NCBI GenBank assembly: GCA_043804925.1
Contig: JAZDIP010000094.1
Location: forward strand, 18,469-82,468
Direction of reading: 5' to 3'
Length of the DNA: 64,000 nucleotides
From: ChocPot-Mid sp043804925
GTDB lineage: Bacteria; Bacteroidota; Ignavibacteria; Kapaibacteriales; UBA2268
Both the position numbers and the translations under genes were made by a program. Each line of letters opens with the position of its first letter. Position 1 is the stretch's first letter. Below are positions 24,193 through 34,157 of the stretch, one piece after another. The notes beneath the pieces were generated by a model, which did not search any database, was not told where the DNA came from, and saw only the letters and a list, made by a program, of their open reading frames with translations.

Positions 24193-26427
24193 TCATCTTA
24201 TCAAAAATCCCTGTGTTGTAAGGATTTCATTGCCAACGAATACCCTGAAGAAATACACTCCGTTACCTAATTTACTTTCAGGTTTCCAAATAAACGGATA
24301 AACAATAGTATCTACTTTTTCTCCAAGTGCATTAAATATTTCAACTCGCTCTGTGTTAAATGGTAATTCAATTTGGCAGTTTTCTGAAAATGGATTTGGA
24401 AAAATTCTGATATTGCAATTTTGGGTAGATGGTAACTCCGAAACTGATGTTAATATATCAAATTTAAAAAGTCTTACTAATCCATTAGAAGAACCTGCCG
24501 CGATAGAAACTGAATCATTTGATAAAGCTAATATCCAATTAGCACCTGATTCAAATTGAATACTATCCACAAATGAACCTGAATTAATGTTCCAAACTCG
24601 AATACATGAATCATCAGAAGCTGATATCAGATATCTATCATTCAAAGAAAATTCAATATCGCTAACAGAAGAATTATTGCTTAGATTAAATGTCCGGTAT
24701 AAAGATAATTCAGGAAAATTCCATATGTTAATTTTATCCTGCTTTGTTAAAGTTGAAAGAAATTTTGAATCATGAGAGAATTTTAATCTCTTACAATTTT
24801 CAAAGTTTCTATCTATGAAAGTATTATTGAGTAATGAGTCCCAAATAAATAATTGATTAATGCTTGATGTTGATACTATATATACTCCATTCGGTGACAT
24901 AAGATAATTATCCATATAGCCAAGATCAATTTCTTTAATGATTTTTTTGCTTTTAATATCAAAAATATCAATTTGACCCGAAGCATCAAGATATTTCCAA
25001 TAGCATTTTCCTGAGATTCCTAAAAATATTTTATCATTAAAAATTTGAAAATTATAATTATCGAAAGTAGGACTGCATTGCTCAAATACATTGATATATT
25101 TAATTGGGAAATAACCAATAATTGAATCTATATTTAAATCGTATTGATAAAAAAATAAATTACTTAACTTGCCGATATAAATATCTTGATTTATTGAATC
25201 TATTTGAACAATACCATCGAGGAAAAAATTTGATACAATCATTTCCCGACCTTTAACATCAACATAAGTATATGCACGATCAAAAATATTTCGAATAAGG
25301 TTTCCATTTCTGTAAGAGATAATTTTAATTTCTCTATCACCTGAAATATAAATTCTATCATTATAAGAGTCAATTTTAATATCATTAATACCAAATTGCA
25401 TAACTTGATTTTCCAAAAATCTTCCTTTATCAATCCATTGAATTCGTTTTACAGGCGTATTAATGATATTCTTACTTCTGAATAAACCATAAGCATTACC
25501 GATTAAAATATTTTGTTCTTTATCAATTTCAATTGCTCTTATTTGAAATTCTCCATTTAAACCGAAGTTATTCTGTTCCCAATATTCACCACCATTATCT
25601 GAAAAAAATATACCTCGGTCTGTCCCCACTGTAATATTACCATTTTCAAATATTCTTAAACATCTAACAGCAATATTTCCCATACCTAAGGGGCAATATT
25701 GAAATGTATTACCATTATTTGTGCTTTTAAAAATACCTTCACTTGTACCTAAAAAAATATGGTTAAGTTTATTTACTTGCATACAAATTGGTGAAACCGA
25801 GAAAAATTGTAAATTATCGAATTCTTTATTTATTGAAAAACTTCGTGTAATTCTATTATCCATAGCATTATAAAGGCGGAAAATTTCGTCGATATTATTT
25901 TTACCTAAAAAATTTACGGCTAGTCTGGAGTCATTAAAAATATAATTCCATGATGAATCGTTAATATTGAACCAATACCAAAAAACTTCTTTCGGATTGC
26001 TATTATATCTGTGAAAATTTACATATAAAATATCTTTGCTATCTAAAATCATTTCACCAAATAAAAAATCTTTCATATCTTTCGTTAAATCAATCCATAT
26101 ATTCGAATCTCTTTCCTGAAAAAAAATTCCTTTAGAATAACTACGTATATACTTATCACCTCTTGAATTTACTAAAACGGTGCTTACTATCATTGAATCA
26201 GGGAGACCAATTTGACTTTGTTGCCAAGTCAAACAATTATCAGGTGAAAAAAACAAACCGTTAGGAGTGCCAATCCAAATATTGTTATTTGAATCAATCG
26301 CTATTGATTTTACGTCTTGTGTAAAATTTCCTTCTACCTTTTCCCATTCAAAATTCTGAGCTAAAATATTAAAATTTAGCCCAACAATTATTTGTAAAAT
26401 CAGTATAAGAAAAACAAACTTTTTCAT
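24193..26427 (-). CDS. Secreted two-propeller protein with T9SS sorting domain
   Basis: 744 residues from the ATG at 26427, which starts a good signal peptide (MKKFVFLILILQIIVGLNF); an in-frame ATG at 26439 would add four residues. The N-terminal half has Asp-box strands (SPDNCLTWQQSQ, STNNGNTFQYCP, SDNGGEYWEQNN), the C-terminal half WD40-like strands ('YLISASDDSCIRVWNI', 'AAGSSNGLVRLFKF'). It ends with a T9SS type A sorting domain: 'RIFPNPFSENCQIELPF' then GNGVYFFRVFVGNEILTTQG. It is probably a surface protein assembled from two beta-propellers. The tail DNA (24243-24400) is 155 of 158 bases identical to that of the next gene. Confidence 0.85.
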   Translation of the reverse strand: MKKFVFLILILQIIVGLNFNILAQNFEWEKVEGNFTQDVKSIAIDSNNNIWIGTPNGLFFSPDNCLTWQQSQIGLPDSMIVSTVLVNSRGDKYIRSYSKGIFFQERDSNIWIDLTKDMKDFLFGEMILDSKDILYVNFHRYNSNPKEVFWYWFNINDSSWNYIFNDSRLAVNFLGKNNIDEIFRLYNAMDNRITRSFSINKEFDNLQFFSVSPICMQVNKLNHIFLGTSEGIFKSTNNGNTFQYCPLGMGNIAVRCLRIFENGNITVGTDRGIFFSDNGGEYWEQNNFGLNGEFQIRAIEIDKEQNILIGNAYGLFRSKNIINTPVKRIQWIDKGRFLENQVMQFGINDIKIDSYNDRIYISGDREIKIISYRNGNLIRNIFDRAYTYVDVKGREMIVSNFFLDGIVQIDSINQDIYIGKLSNLFFYQYDLNIDSIIGYFPIKYINVFEQCSPTFDNYNFQIFNDKIFLGISGKCYWKYLDASGQIDIFDIKSKKIIKEIDLGYMDNYLMSPNGVYIVSTSSINQLFIWDSLLNNTFIDRNFENCKRLKFSHDSKFLSTLTKQDKINIWNFPELSLYRTFNLSNNSSVSDIEFSLNDRYLISASDDSCIRVWNINSGSFVDSIQFESGANWILALSNDSVSIAAGSSNGLVRLFKFDILTSVSELPSTQNCNIRIFPNPFSENCQIELPFNTERVEIFNALGEKVDTIVYPFIWKPESKLGNGVYFFRVFVGNEILTTQGFLIR

Positions 26428-26460
26428 ATCGAATATCATTTATAAAAATTGACAAATTTT

Positions 26461-28800
26461 CTATCTAAAAAGCACTCCCTTTGTTGTTATTAATTTCTCA
26501 CCTGTATTAGCCCTGAAGAAATACACTCCGTTACCTAATTTACTTTCAGGTTTCCAAATAAACGGATAAACGATAGTATCTACTTTTTCTCCAAGTGCAT
26601 TAAATATTTCAACTCGCTCTGTGTTAAATGGTAATTCAATTTGGCAGTTTTCGGAAAATGGATTAGGATATAATGCTATTGTTTTGCCAAAATTAATATC
26701 TTCCACGTTTTGAATATTCCCTTTTAATAAGTCGCATGATACATTCACCTTTTCCATTATATTAGCTGATGCCCTGTTTTGCAAAATAATATAAAATAAA
26801 TTCTCATTGGATAAAGCACAAGTTAATTCACCACCTTTGGTAAATCCGGTATAATTGTATGCTGAAAAGGATTGCTTTTTTGTAAACTTATCATAATTGA
26901 TACTATCACAAATAAACAAACTAACTATACCATCATCTTCGGAATTCCATTTGTAAAATCTGCTCTTTTGGCTGTTATCATGTTCACTTTGAGCAGTTAT
27001 AATTTCAGTTGCAGAAAATTTTAATTTAAAACCATGCTCACCGGATGAAGGTAAATTCATATTTCCCGGTAATATTTCGTTAATCGTAATATTTTGGTAT
27101 GCTAAGTTTACTTTGTATAATGTTCCTTTTATCGTATTGCCTTGAACGAGGTAATATGCCTGGGATTTGTCTTGTGGGCTCCACCCATGAACAGGATGAT
27201 AAACATTAACCAGATATTGTTTACCTTCGCCGGCTGCGAAATTTACTTCTCCTTTTCGGTTTGTGAATAATCTCTGGCATATCGCATATCCATTCCCGTA
27301 AGGGGCATAAATCTGAACCATTGCTCCTTCAATGGGAGTTCCTTTTGAATCAATCACGGTTAACTGAAATGAACATGTGTCCGCATAATATTTCGTGAAA
27401 TTTTCGACCCATCCGTCACCGCGAAAACCTTCTGCCATTGATACTTTCCAACCGTAACTGCCGCGTGGAAGCATATTTGTTATTCCGTAGAATTGATTTC
27501 CCGGCACTTGCAAGCCGCCTCTGAAAAATTCATAGTGATACCAATCCTCGTCCCAAATTGCTCCGAAGACGTGGTCTTCAGCAGATGTAGTAAGATAAAT
27601 TAGGGGAATTAGTGCAGTTCTGCATGTTCCTGCAACTAAGAAGGCATCTTCATTACACATTCCATTATGTTTCATTAAAATTTGATTCGGCTGAAATGCA
27701 CGAGGAAGCTTAACATCTACAGGCAGAGCCCGTGAACACCAATTTCCGATTATATCTAAAGCAGAATTACCATTTAGAAATTCTCTGCCAAATGGCAAGT
27801 ATGTTTCTGTGCGATTCCATAAAAATCTCGGAGTTTGAATTAATTCTCCAAATCTCGGAATAGATGCAACACTGCCTTTTGATGTCGTGATATTAACCGG
27901 CATGTAATTATGAGCAGGGTCGGGATTATTCCAAATAAAATCCCGCCATGAATAACCGTATGTTCTCTGTCCCGAGTTGTCATTATTATTATCCGAAACG
28001 TAAACACCTTCCTGGTCAAGCTTCGGATGGACTATATACCAATAATAAATTTCCTTAGGTATCTCATTCCATATTGTATCTCTTGACACAGGGTCATAAA
28101 TACGGTATTTTGTTGTTGTGTAAAAATCTTTTCCTGCAATAGAGCCGTATTCGACCAAATCAACATAATGTAGTGAATCGTCAACATTATAAATAAATTC
28201 CGCATTCTGTACTATCATATCCCTGTCACTGACAAATCGTGAATCCGTTAATGTCTGATAGCTCATATTTGCCACACAAAATGCAACTTCATCCTTAATA
28301 TTATCAGCAGCATTGATTATTAAAAGTGCATAATCGTCATCCAGCTTGTTTTTATTTAACTCGATTAGTTTAATTTCCAATTGGTCATGGAGCCAATCAG
28401 GTACAAGCTCCAATGCCTCTTTTGCTTCAGTTGATAAAGCATCCGCTTGTTTAATGACATTGATTTTTGAGTTTTTTATATCCAACTCAAGAATTAATGA
28501 ACCATTTTCATGTAAAATGTCGTTAGCAACTGCTGTATTGATTACCTCACTTTCAAAAGCAGGAAAATAGCTTTTGTTTTTCTCATTTTCTCCGAAATAT
28601 ATTGGCTTAATTGTATTTACCGGAATATTATTTTCAGGAAGTGCAATAGGAAATATGTTTATCTTTGAATTATTAATTTGTACCGTACCCGATTCTTCGT
28701 TTTCAGATTTTTCTATAATAATTTTTTCTTCATCTGCGAATAATCTGTCAAAAGAAAAGATAACGAATATCCCTATAAATAAAATGATAATTCTATTCAT
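26461..28800 (-). CDS. Secreted transglutaminase-like protein with T9SS sorting domain
   Basis: 779 residues. A signal peptide (MNRIIILFIGIFVIFSFDRL) precedes a helical N-terminal region, a transglutaminase-like core at about 330-440 with Cys382 ('HNGMCNEDAF'), His410 ('AEDHVFGAIWDED') and Asp417/419 as the likely triad, an immunoglobulin-like fold at about 470-560 (VIDSKGTPIEGAMVQIYAPY), and a C-terminal T9SS domain. The family members with this order are thought to be peptidases or cross-linkers on the cell surface; the triad suggests activity. It lies directly upstream of the two-propeller gene, in one minus-strand run with ilvE and the DPP III-like gene. Confidence 0.8.
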   Translation of the reverse strand: MNRIIILFIGIFVIFSFDRLFADEEKIIIEKSENEESGTVQINNSKINIFPIALPENNIPVNTIKPIYFGENEKNKSYFPAFESEVINTAVANDILHENGSLILELDIKNSKINVIKQADALSTEAKEALELVPDWLHDQLEIKLIELNKNKLDDDYALLIINAADNIKDEVAFCVANMSYQTLTDSRFVSDRDMIVQNAEFIYNVDDSLHYVDLVEYGSIAGKDFYTTTKYRIYDPVSRDTIWNEIPKEIYYWYIVHPKLDQEGVYVSDNNNDNSGQRTYGYSWRDFIWNNPDPAHNYMPVNITTSKGSVASIPRFGELIQTPRFLWNRTETYLPFGREFLNGNSALDIIGNWCSRALPVDVKLPRAFQPNQILMKHNGMCNEDAFLVAGTCRTALIPLIYLTTSAEDHVFGAIWDEDWYHYEFFRGGLQVPGNQFYGITNMLPRGSYGWKVSMAEGFRGDGWVENFTKYYADTCSFQLTVIDSKGTPIEGAMVQIYAPYGNGYAICQRLFTNRKGEVNFAAGEGKQYLVNVYHPVHGWSPQDKSQAYYLVQGNTIKGTLYKVNLAYQNITINEILPGNMNLPSSGEHGFKLKFSATEIITAQSEHDNSQKSRFYKWNSEDDGIVSLFICDSINYDKFTKKQSFSAYNYTGFTKGGELTCALSNENLFYIILQNRASANIMEKVNVSCDLLKGNIQNVEDINFGKTIALYPNPFSENCQIELPFNTERVEIFNALGEKVDTIVYPFIWKPESKLGNGVYFFRANTGEKLITTKGVLFR

Positions 28801-28818
28801 AAAAACTCCTGTAAATAT

Positions 28819-29892
28819 TTAAATTGTAAAATGTACATTCCATCCGTATTTATCTGCAACTTCACCGTATTGAATGCCTGTTATTGTGTCATAAAACTTT
28901 TGAGCAACGGGTCCGATTTTCATGTCATTGATAATGAATTCTTTGCTTTTATAAGATAATACTCCGACAGGTGAAATGACAGCGGCAGTTCCTGTCCCAA
29001 AGACCTCCTGAAGTTTACCTTTGCTTTGAGCGTCTGCAATTTCTGCAATACTGATTCCTCTTTCGGATACTTTCATTCCCCAATCCCTTGCCAATTGCAA
29101 AACGGAAGCTCTTGTAACACCGGGAAGAATAGTGCCTTCATCAAGAGGAGGCGTAATCAGTTCATCGTCAATCAGGAACATTATATTCATAGCACCAACC
29201 TCGTTAACCAATTCACGAGTTAGAGCATCCAACCATAACACCTGGGCATAGCCGCGCTCGGAAGCACGCTTTCCTGCAAGTAATGAAGCGGCATAGTTAC
29301 CACCGGTCTTTGCTGCACCAACTCCACCTTTTGCGGCACGTACCAATTGGTCTTCCACTAATATCTTAACAGGATTTAAACCTGTCGGATAATATGATGC
29401 AACAGGAGATGTCATTACTATTAATCTGTAATCTGATGAAGCGTGTACGCCTAAAAAATTGCTAATACCGAAAACGACAGGCCTAATGTATAGCGAATGA
29501 CCTCTTTGTTTAGGAATAAACTCATGGTCAACTTTAACAAGTTCAACCATGGCATTAACAAGTGAATTTACATCGTAGGTCGGGATGCAAAGCCGTTGAG
29601 CCGAAACATTCAATCTTTCAGCATTTTTGTCGGGGCGGAATATGTTAATTCCACCTTTAACATCCCTGAATGCTTTCAAACCTTCAAAAATAGTTTGAGC
29701 ATAGTGAAGCGTGCAATTACCGGGTTCAATTTCCATAGGACCGTAAGGAATAATTTTCCCTTCATCCCATTTACCATCAACATAATCAGTCATAAAGACA
29801 TGGTCAGAAAAGTAATGACCAAACTTTAAATCGTTCCAATCAATTTGGTTTAATCTTGAATTCTTTGTTTTAACAATTTCATATTTTTCCAT
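28819..29892 (-). CDS. ilvE: Branched-chain amino acid aminotransferase
   Basis: 357 residues from the ATG at 29892; GGAG at 29899-29902 on the minus strand sits 6 bases upstream and rules out the TTG start at 29904. PLP-dependent fold-type IV transaminase that interconverts leucine, isoleucine and valine with their 2-oxo acids in the cytoplasm. The block 'LHYAQTIFEGLKAFRD' and the Lys of 'GVGAAKTGGNYAASLL' (Schiff-base lysine), then 'VNEVGAMNIMFL' and LPGVTRASVLQLARDW are diagnostic of the eukaryotic-type class (BCAT, about 350 residues). No other branched-chain biosynthesis genes are nearby. Confidence 0.95.
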   Translation of the reverse strand: MEKYEIVKTKNSRLNQIDWNDLKFGHYFSDHVFMTDYVDGKWDEGKIIPYGPMEIEPGNCTLHYAQTIFEGLKAFRDVKGGINIFRPDKNAERLNVSAQRLCIPTYDVNSLVNAMVELVKVDHEFIPKQRGHSLYIRPVVFGISNFLGVHASSDYRLIVMTSPVASYYPTGLNPVKILVEDQLVRAAKGGVGAAKTGGNYAASLLAGKRASERGYAQVLWLDALTRELVNEVGAMNIMFLIDDELITPPLDEGTILPGVTRASVLQLARDWGMKVSERGISIAEIADAQSKGKLQEVFGTGTAAVISPVGVLSYKSKEFIINDMKIGPVAQKFYDTITGIQYGEVADKYGWNVHFTI

Positions 29893-29931
29893 TATAATCT
29901 CCAATTAAATTTATACTCAATAACAAAAATT

Positions 29932-31731
29932 TCATAATCCTTGTATTATATGTACAGCATCAGATGTTGCATCATCATCCTTATCCCTGTTTTTCGCTTG
30001 TGATGAATTCAGGTTGAAAGTTGTATTCAAATCTCTTGGAATACCTTTTAATAAATCTATGGCAGATTGAATTTCCTTTTTCATAATTCCGTATTTTTTC
30101 AATATCTCAGCTGCTTTTTTGTAATCTCCTTCGGCTTCGATAGTCAAAACTAATTTTGCCAGTTCGGCACATTTATCAAAGAAAATGTCTTCGTTAATCA
30201 CAAATTTTCCATTTGAATTTTTTGATATTGCACCTTTTTCAAATAGGAAATTTAATTGAATTAAATTGGCTTTGCCGTGAGCTTCTTCCGCACCGAATCT
30301 TATAGAACGGTATAATCCCGGAAGATAAGTTGCCATAGCTTTTTTCAAATCATCCTGAGTTAATTTACCCATATCAAATAAATGTTTTTGATTGTATATG
30401 CCAAGTATATCGGCTTTACATTCTTCAATTGCCGAATATTTTTCTTTGAGTGCCTTCCTGACCGATAAAGCATCGTTTCCAAATACATATCCTCTACCCA
30501 AGGTATGAGAAACTTCATGCAAAGTTACAAAAGTCATAAATGCTTTTTTATTGGTAAATTTTGCTTGTTCAGGTTCGAGAAGTTTTTCTGCTATGGGGAC
30601 AACAATTTTATCAAATTTGGCTTCCATCATATTCTTGTACATTGAATTTTTTCCACCACCTTTAGCTTCTCTCACCTTAGGGTCATTCGGTAAAGAGCAT
30701 GCTATTGTTTTTGTACCTACCTGGCAATCACCACCAAAGAAAAGAACATTAACAAAATTAATTTGTGTACCTGAGCCAACCTGTTTTCTGATGTATTTTT
30801 TGTCGTAAGGTAATCTGTTTTCGAAATCCTTAACATGTTGGTTGAAGAATTCAAGTTCTTTTGTTGCTTTCTCATCTTTGACCATAACTACTGCTTCCCA
30901 TGCAGTCTTATAGTTATATATCGCGTCTTCATAATTTTCAATGGGTCCTATAATAACATCAATCTTGCTGTTTTTTATATCCATCCACATCATATCGCTA
31001 TTGAAATATTGGTCTGTTCTAAAGGCATTAGCCCTTTCGATAAGATATGCTTTGAAAGTGGGATTATCGGCATAAAAAGCGGCTTCTTCCAATTTTTCAG
31101 CGACTTTTTGGATTTCAGGATATGCTTCATGATAGGGTATTGCTTTTAAATTCTCTTTGTCCCGTACTATTATTGTGTACTGGCTTTCAAACTCATCCTT
31201 TTTATCGGGATTAGCTTTAATAAAATCTTCAAATTCTTTTTTTGTCATATCTAATGGGTAAAAATTACCCCCATCAGGTCTTTTATCGGGACCCGAACCC
31301 AAATACCTTTTCCCCTCGTCAATTCTATCGTAAGGACCATAATTAATCATTACAAAATCAAGAGATTGTCTTGCTTCGGGAGTGTTCTCGGCAATCAGGG
31401 AATCCCTGATAGGTATAGCTGATGGGGCTGTCTGTTTCCAAAAAATTTCGTCTGCAATTTTTCCTGCTTCAATCAGTAATTCAATAACTTTTTTTTCGTT
31501 AACTGTTAAATGAGAAATATCTGCAGTAATATTTACAGATGCGTACAAATCAATTCTTTCCTGCAATGTAGGATTTAATGTATTCATGGTTTCCTCTTGT
31601 TTTGATTCCTCTTGTTTTTCTCCACAGCTTAACAAAATAATTATTGAACAGATGACAATACCAGGTATCATAAGTTCACGGAATAATGCCCAAATTTGCC
31701 TGATAATACCAAATCTCATGCTATCTTCCAT
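29932..31731 (-). CDS. DPP III-like (M49-type) zinc peptidase lipoprotein
   Basis: 599 residues from the ATG at 31731, chosen because GAGG lies 6 bases upstream; an ATG at 31743 is in frame. A hydrophobic stretch ends in a lipobox ('SIIILLSC'), so it is a probable lipoprotein. The zinc site is HEVSHTLGRG, with the second Glu in 'IEECKADILG'. Classical M49 enzymes have a six-residue HExxGH; a five-residue HExxH is known for bacterial members such as that of Caldithrix abyssi. The expected reaction is removal of dipeptides from N-termini of short peptides. The export signal suggests peptide trimming in the periplasm, and the peptide/pyruvate-type transporter gene cstA is divergently placed next to it. 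Confidence 0.8.
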   Translation of the reverse strand: MEDSMRFGIIRQIWALFRELMIPGIVICSIIILLSCGEKQEESKQEETMNTLNPTLQERIDLYASVNITADISHLTVNEKKVIELLIEAGKIADEIFWKQTAPSAIPIRDSLIAENTPEARQSLDFVMINYGPYDRIDEGKRYLGSGPDKRPDGGNFYPLDMTKKEFEDFIKANPDKKDEFESQYTIIVRDKENLKAIPYHEAYPEIQKVAEKLEEAAFYADNPTFKAYLIERANAFRTDQYFNSDMMWMDIKNSKIDVIIGPIENYEDAIYNYKTAWEAVVMVKDEKATKELEFFNQHVKDFENRLPYDKKYIRKQVGSGTQINFVNVLFFGGDCQVGTKTIACSLPNDPKVREAKGGGKNSMYKNMMEAKFDKIVVPIAEKLLEPEQAKFTNKKAFMTFVTLHEVSHTLGRGYVFGNDALSVRKALKEKYSAIEECKADILGIYNQKHLFDMGKLTQDDLKKAMATYLPGLYRSIRFGAEEAHGKANLIQLNFLFEKGAISKNSNGKFVINEDIFFDKCAELAKLVLTIEAEGDYKKAAEILKKYGIMKKEIQSAIDLLKGIPRDLNTTFNLNSSQAKNRDKDDDATSDAVHIIQGL

Positions 31732-31881
31732 TTTAAACCTCATTTTATATATTAATCAAATAACTATTCAATGAAAATTATAATATTAAAACTCTTAATT
31801 TACATCTTAAATATTGTCAAAACAAATATTTTTGAATATTTTGTAGTTCAAAATTCTGAAATTTTTTTGAAAGGTTTATAA

Positions 31882-33546
31882 ATGAGTGCGGCAATAGTAA
31901 TAATATTTGGTGTTTCATGGTTTATTTTTGCCTATTTGTGGTATGGGAAAGTAATTCAAAAAAAAGTACTTAAAATAGATGATTCAAACATTACTCCTTC
32001 TAATCAATTGAATGATGGAATGGATTACGTACCGACCAAACCATCTATTTTATTCGGTCATCATTTTTCCTCGATAGCAGGTGCAGGTCCAATAGTTGGT
32101 CCAATAATTGCGTTTGCATATTTCGGGTGGTTACCTGCAATGCTGTGGGTTTTAATTGGTTCGGTTTTTATGGGAGCCGTACATGATTATGCCGCATTGG
32201 TTGCTTCTTTACGCAGCAGGGGTGAATCAATCGTTGAAATAACCAAAACTGCGGTTTCGGGAAGAGCCAGTGCAATTTTTGCTGCTTTTGTCTGGTTGAC
32301 TTTAGTTTTAGTGCAAGCTGTTTTTGCTGACTTGACTGCTAAAACTCTTGCGGAAGACCCCCACATTGTTATACCTACAGTTGGGATTTTGCTGATAGCT
32401 CTTCTCTTTGGTTTTTTTGTTTATCGCAAGGGAATGTCAGTTGTAGCAGGTACCGTGATCTGTTTAGCCATGCTTTTTGGTTTGATTTTATTAGGGGCTG
32501 AAGTACCAATAAATATTGAATCAATTATGGGAATTTCAACATATCATTTCTGGCTTCTTTTTGCAATCATTTATTCATTCATAGCCGCAACATTACCTGT
32601 CTGGTTATTGCTTCAACCAAGGGATTACCTTTCGATGTACCTGCTAATTATTGGTCTGTTTGCCGGACTTATTGGCTTAGTCGCCGGAAACCCTACGATT
32701 TCTGCACCGGCTTTTATATCATTCAACAGTGAGGGAGGAGCCATGTTTCCAATGTTATTTATAATCATTGCCTGTGGTGCAATCTCAGGATTCCATTCAC
32801 TCGTTGCAAGCGGGACATCAGCAAAACAATTAAGAAAAGAGAGTGACGGTAAATTTGTTGCTTATGGTTCCATGCTCACGGAAGGATTATTGGCTTTGAT
32901 GGTTATTGTTATGATTTCATCACTTTTAGTTTGGCTTCCCGGAGGTTCTGGTGGTTCAACAATAAACGGATATGCTTTTCAGGATTTATTTCTTAAAAGC
33001 CCGAATATTGTTTTTGGCTACGGTTTGGGTTTAAGTATAGATTCATTGGGTATCCCGATAAAACTTGGAATATCCTTTGGTATTTTAATGTTGAATGCAT
33101 TTATTTTAACAACACTCGATACATCGGCAAGATTAAACCGGTATGTTGTTACAGAAACTATTGGTAAAAAATATGGCGGGATTTTCAAAAACAAGTATTT
33201 TTCTACGGCAGTCTCATTGTTCTTTGCTTATATTCTGTGTTTGGGTGGGGGTTACAGGGTGATTTGGCCCGTATTCGGTGCATCTAATCAGTTAATTGCA
33301 ACTCTCGCTTTATTTGTTGTAACGGTTTTCTTCCTTGGCTACAAATCACCCAAGTGGTACACATTAATACCTGCAATAATTATGCTGATTATTACGGAAA
33401 CAGCTTTGATTTATAATTCTGTAGCTTCATATATTCCTGAAAGTCAATGGCATCTGGCAATAATTTCAGTTGTGCTTTTTGTTTTGGGTTTAATCGTTGC
33501 TTTTGAAGTTTATAAGAAGTTGAGAATGATGAGAGTCAGTAATTGA
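31882..33546 (+). CDS. cstA: Carbon starvation protein CstA family transporter
   Basis: 554 residues with about 15 transmembrane helices, the short form of the family (E. coli CstA has about 700). Diagnostic blocks are 'FGHHFSSIAGAGPIVGPIIAF' split across helices 2-3 (from about residue 57), VHDYAALVASLRSRGESI, 'ATLPVWLLLQPRDYLS', 'SGFHSLVASGTSAKQL' and TLDTSARLNRYVVTETIG. Members take up pyruvate or peptides during carbon limitation. AAAGG precedes the ATG. It is divergent from the M49-type peptidase, which fits with peptide use, but the link is only positional. Confidence 0.93.
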   Translation: MSAAIVIIFGVSWFIFAYLWYGKVIQKKVLKIDDSNITPSNQLNDGMDYVPTKPSILFGHHFSSIAGAGPIVGPIIAFAYFGWLPAMLWVLIGSVFMGAVHDYAALVASLRSRGESIVEITKTAVSGRASAIFAAFVWLTLVLVQAVFADLTAKTLAEDPHIVIPTVGILLIALLFGFFVYRKGMSVVAGTVICLAMLFGLILLGAEVPINIESIMGISTYHFWLLFAIIYSFIAATLPVWLLLQPRDYLSMYLLIIGLFAGLIGLVAGNPTISAPAFISFNSEGGAMFPMLFIIIACGAISGFHSLVASGTSAKQLRKESDGKFVAYGSMLTEGLLALMVIVMISSLLVWLPGGSGGSTINGYAFQDLFLKSPNIVFGYGLGLSIDSLGIPIKLGISFGILMLNAFILTTLDTSARLNRYVVTETIGKKYGGIFKNKYFSTAVSLFFAYILCLGGGYRVIWPVFGASNQLIATLALFVVTVFFLGYKSPKWYTLIPAIIMLIITETALIYNSVASYIPESQWHLAIISVVLFVLGLIVAFEVYKKLRMMRVSN

Positions 33547-33712
33547 AGGCAAAGGAGTGAATTTTCCCATGGGCTGTTGACAAGAGATATACGGAGCAAA
33601 TTAATGTATTGAATTTTTTTTGTTATCACATTTTCTTTTACATGAGTTAATAATTTAATCAATTTTTCGTATATTTAAATTATGAAGATTAATAATTATT
33701 CTTGTTTATTTT

Positions 33713-34030
33713 ATGACAGATGTACCATCTCATATAATTGAACTTGTACACAAACTTATTGAAGAGTCAAAAAAATTCAATATAAACATAAGTGAAGTTG
33801 TCCTTTTTGGTAGTCAGGCTAAAGGTATTGCTCATGAATGGAGCGATATAGATTTGGCTGTTGTGTCGCAAGATTTTGCAGGAAATTTTTTTGACGATAA
33901 CGATAAAATAAGAAGAGCTAAATTGAATACGAGCTATGACCTTGAGATTCATCCTTACCGTCCAGAAGATTTCACTGAAGAAAATCCTTTCGTTCAGGAA
34001 ATTTTAAGTCATGGAATTAGAATAGTTTAA
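33713..34030 (+). CDS. Orphan MNT-type nucleotidyltransferase
   Basis: 105 residues of a minimal nucleotidyltransferase domain: 'VVLFGSQAKGIAHEWSDIDL' has the G-S-x(10)-D-x-D catalytic pattern, with a third acidic residue likely in 'YDLEIHPYRPEDF'. Such domains are usually the antitoxin half of HEPN-MNT modules and adenylylate the HEPN toxin. No HEPN gene lies on either side (33547-33712 and 34031-34157 are non-coding), so the partner is missing or elsewhere. Confidence 0.8.
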   Translation: MTDVPSHIIELVHKLIEESKKFNINISEVVLFGSQAKGIAHEWSDIDLAVVSQDFAGNFFDDNDKIRRAKLNTSYDLEIHPYRPEDFTEENPFVQEILSHGIRIV

Positions 34031-34157
34031 TTACGTATATATTTTTATTCAACCATCTTTTTAATTTATAAAAATTATTTTTTATTCAACTCCTTTCCTG
34101 TTTCCATTTCGGGAATATTTCTTAAATTTAAGTTTTTAGATTAATTCTTTACGAAAA

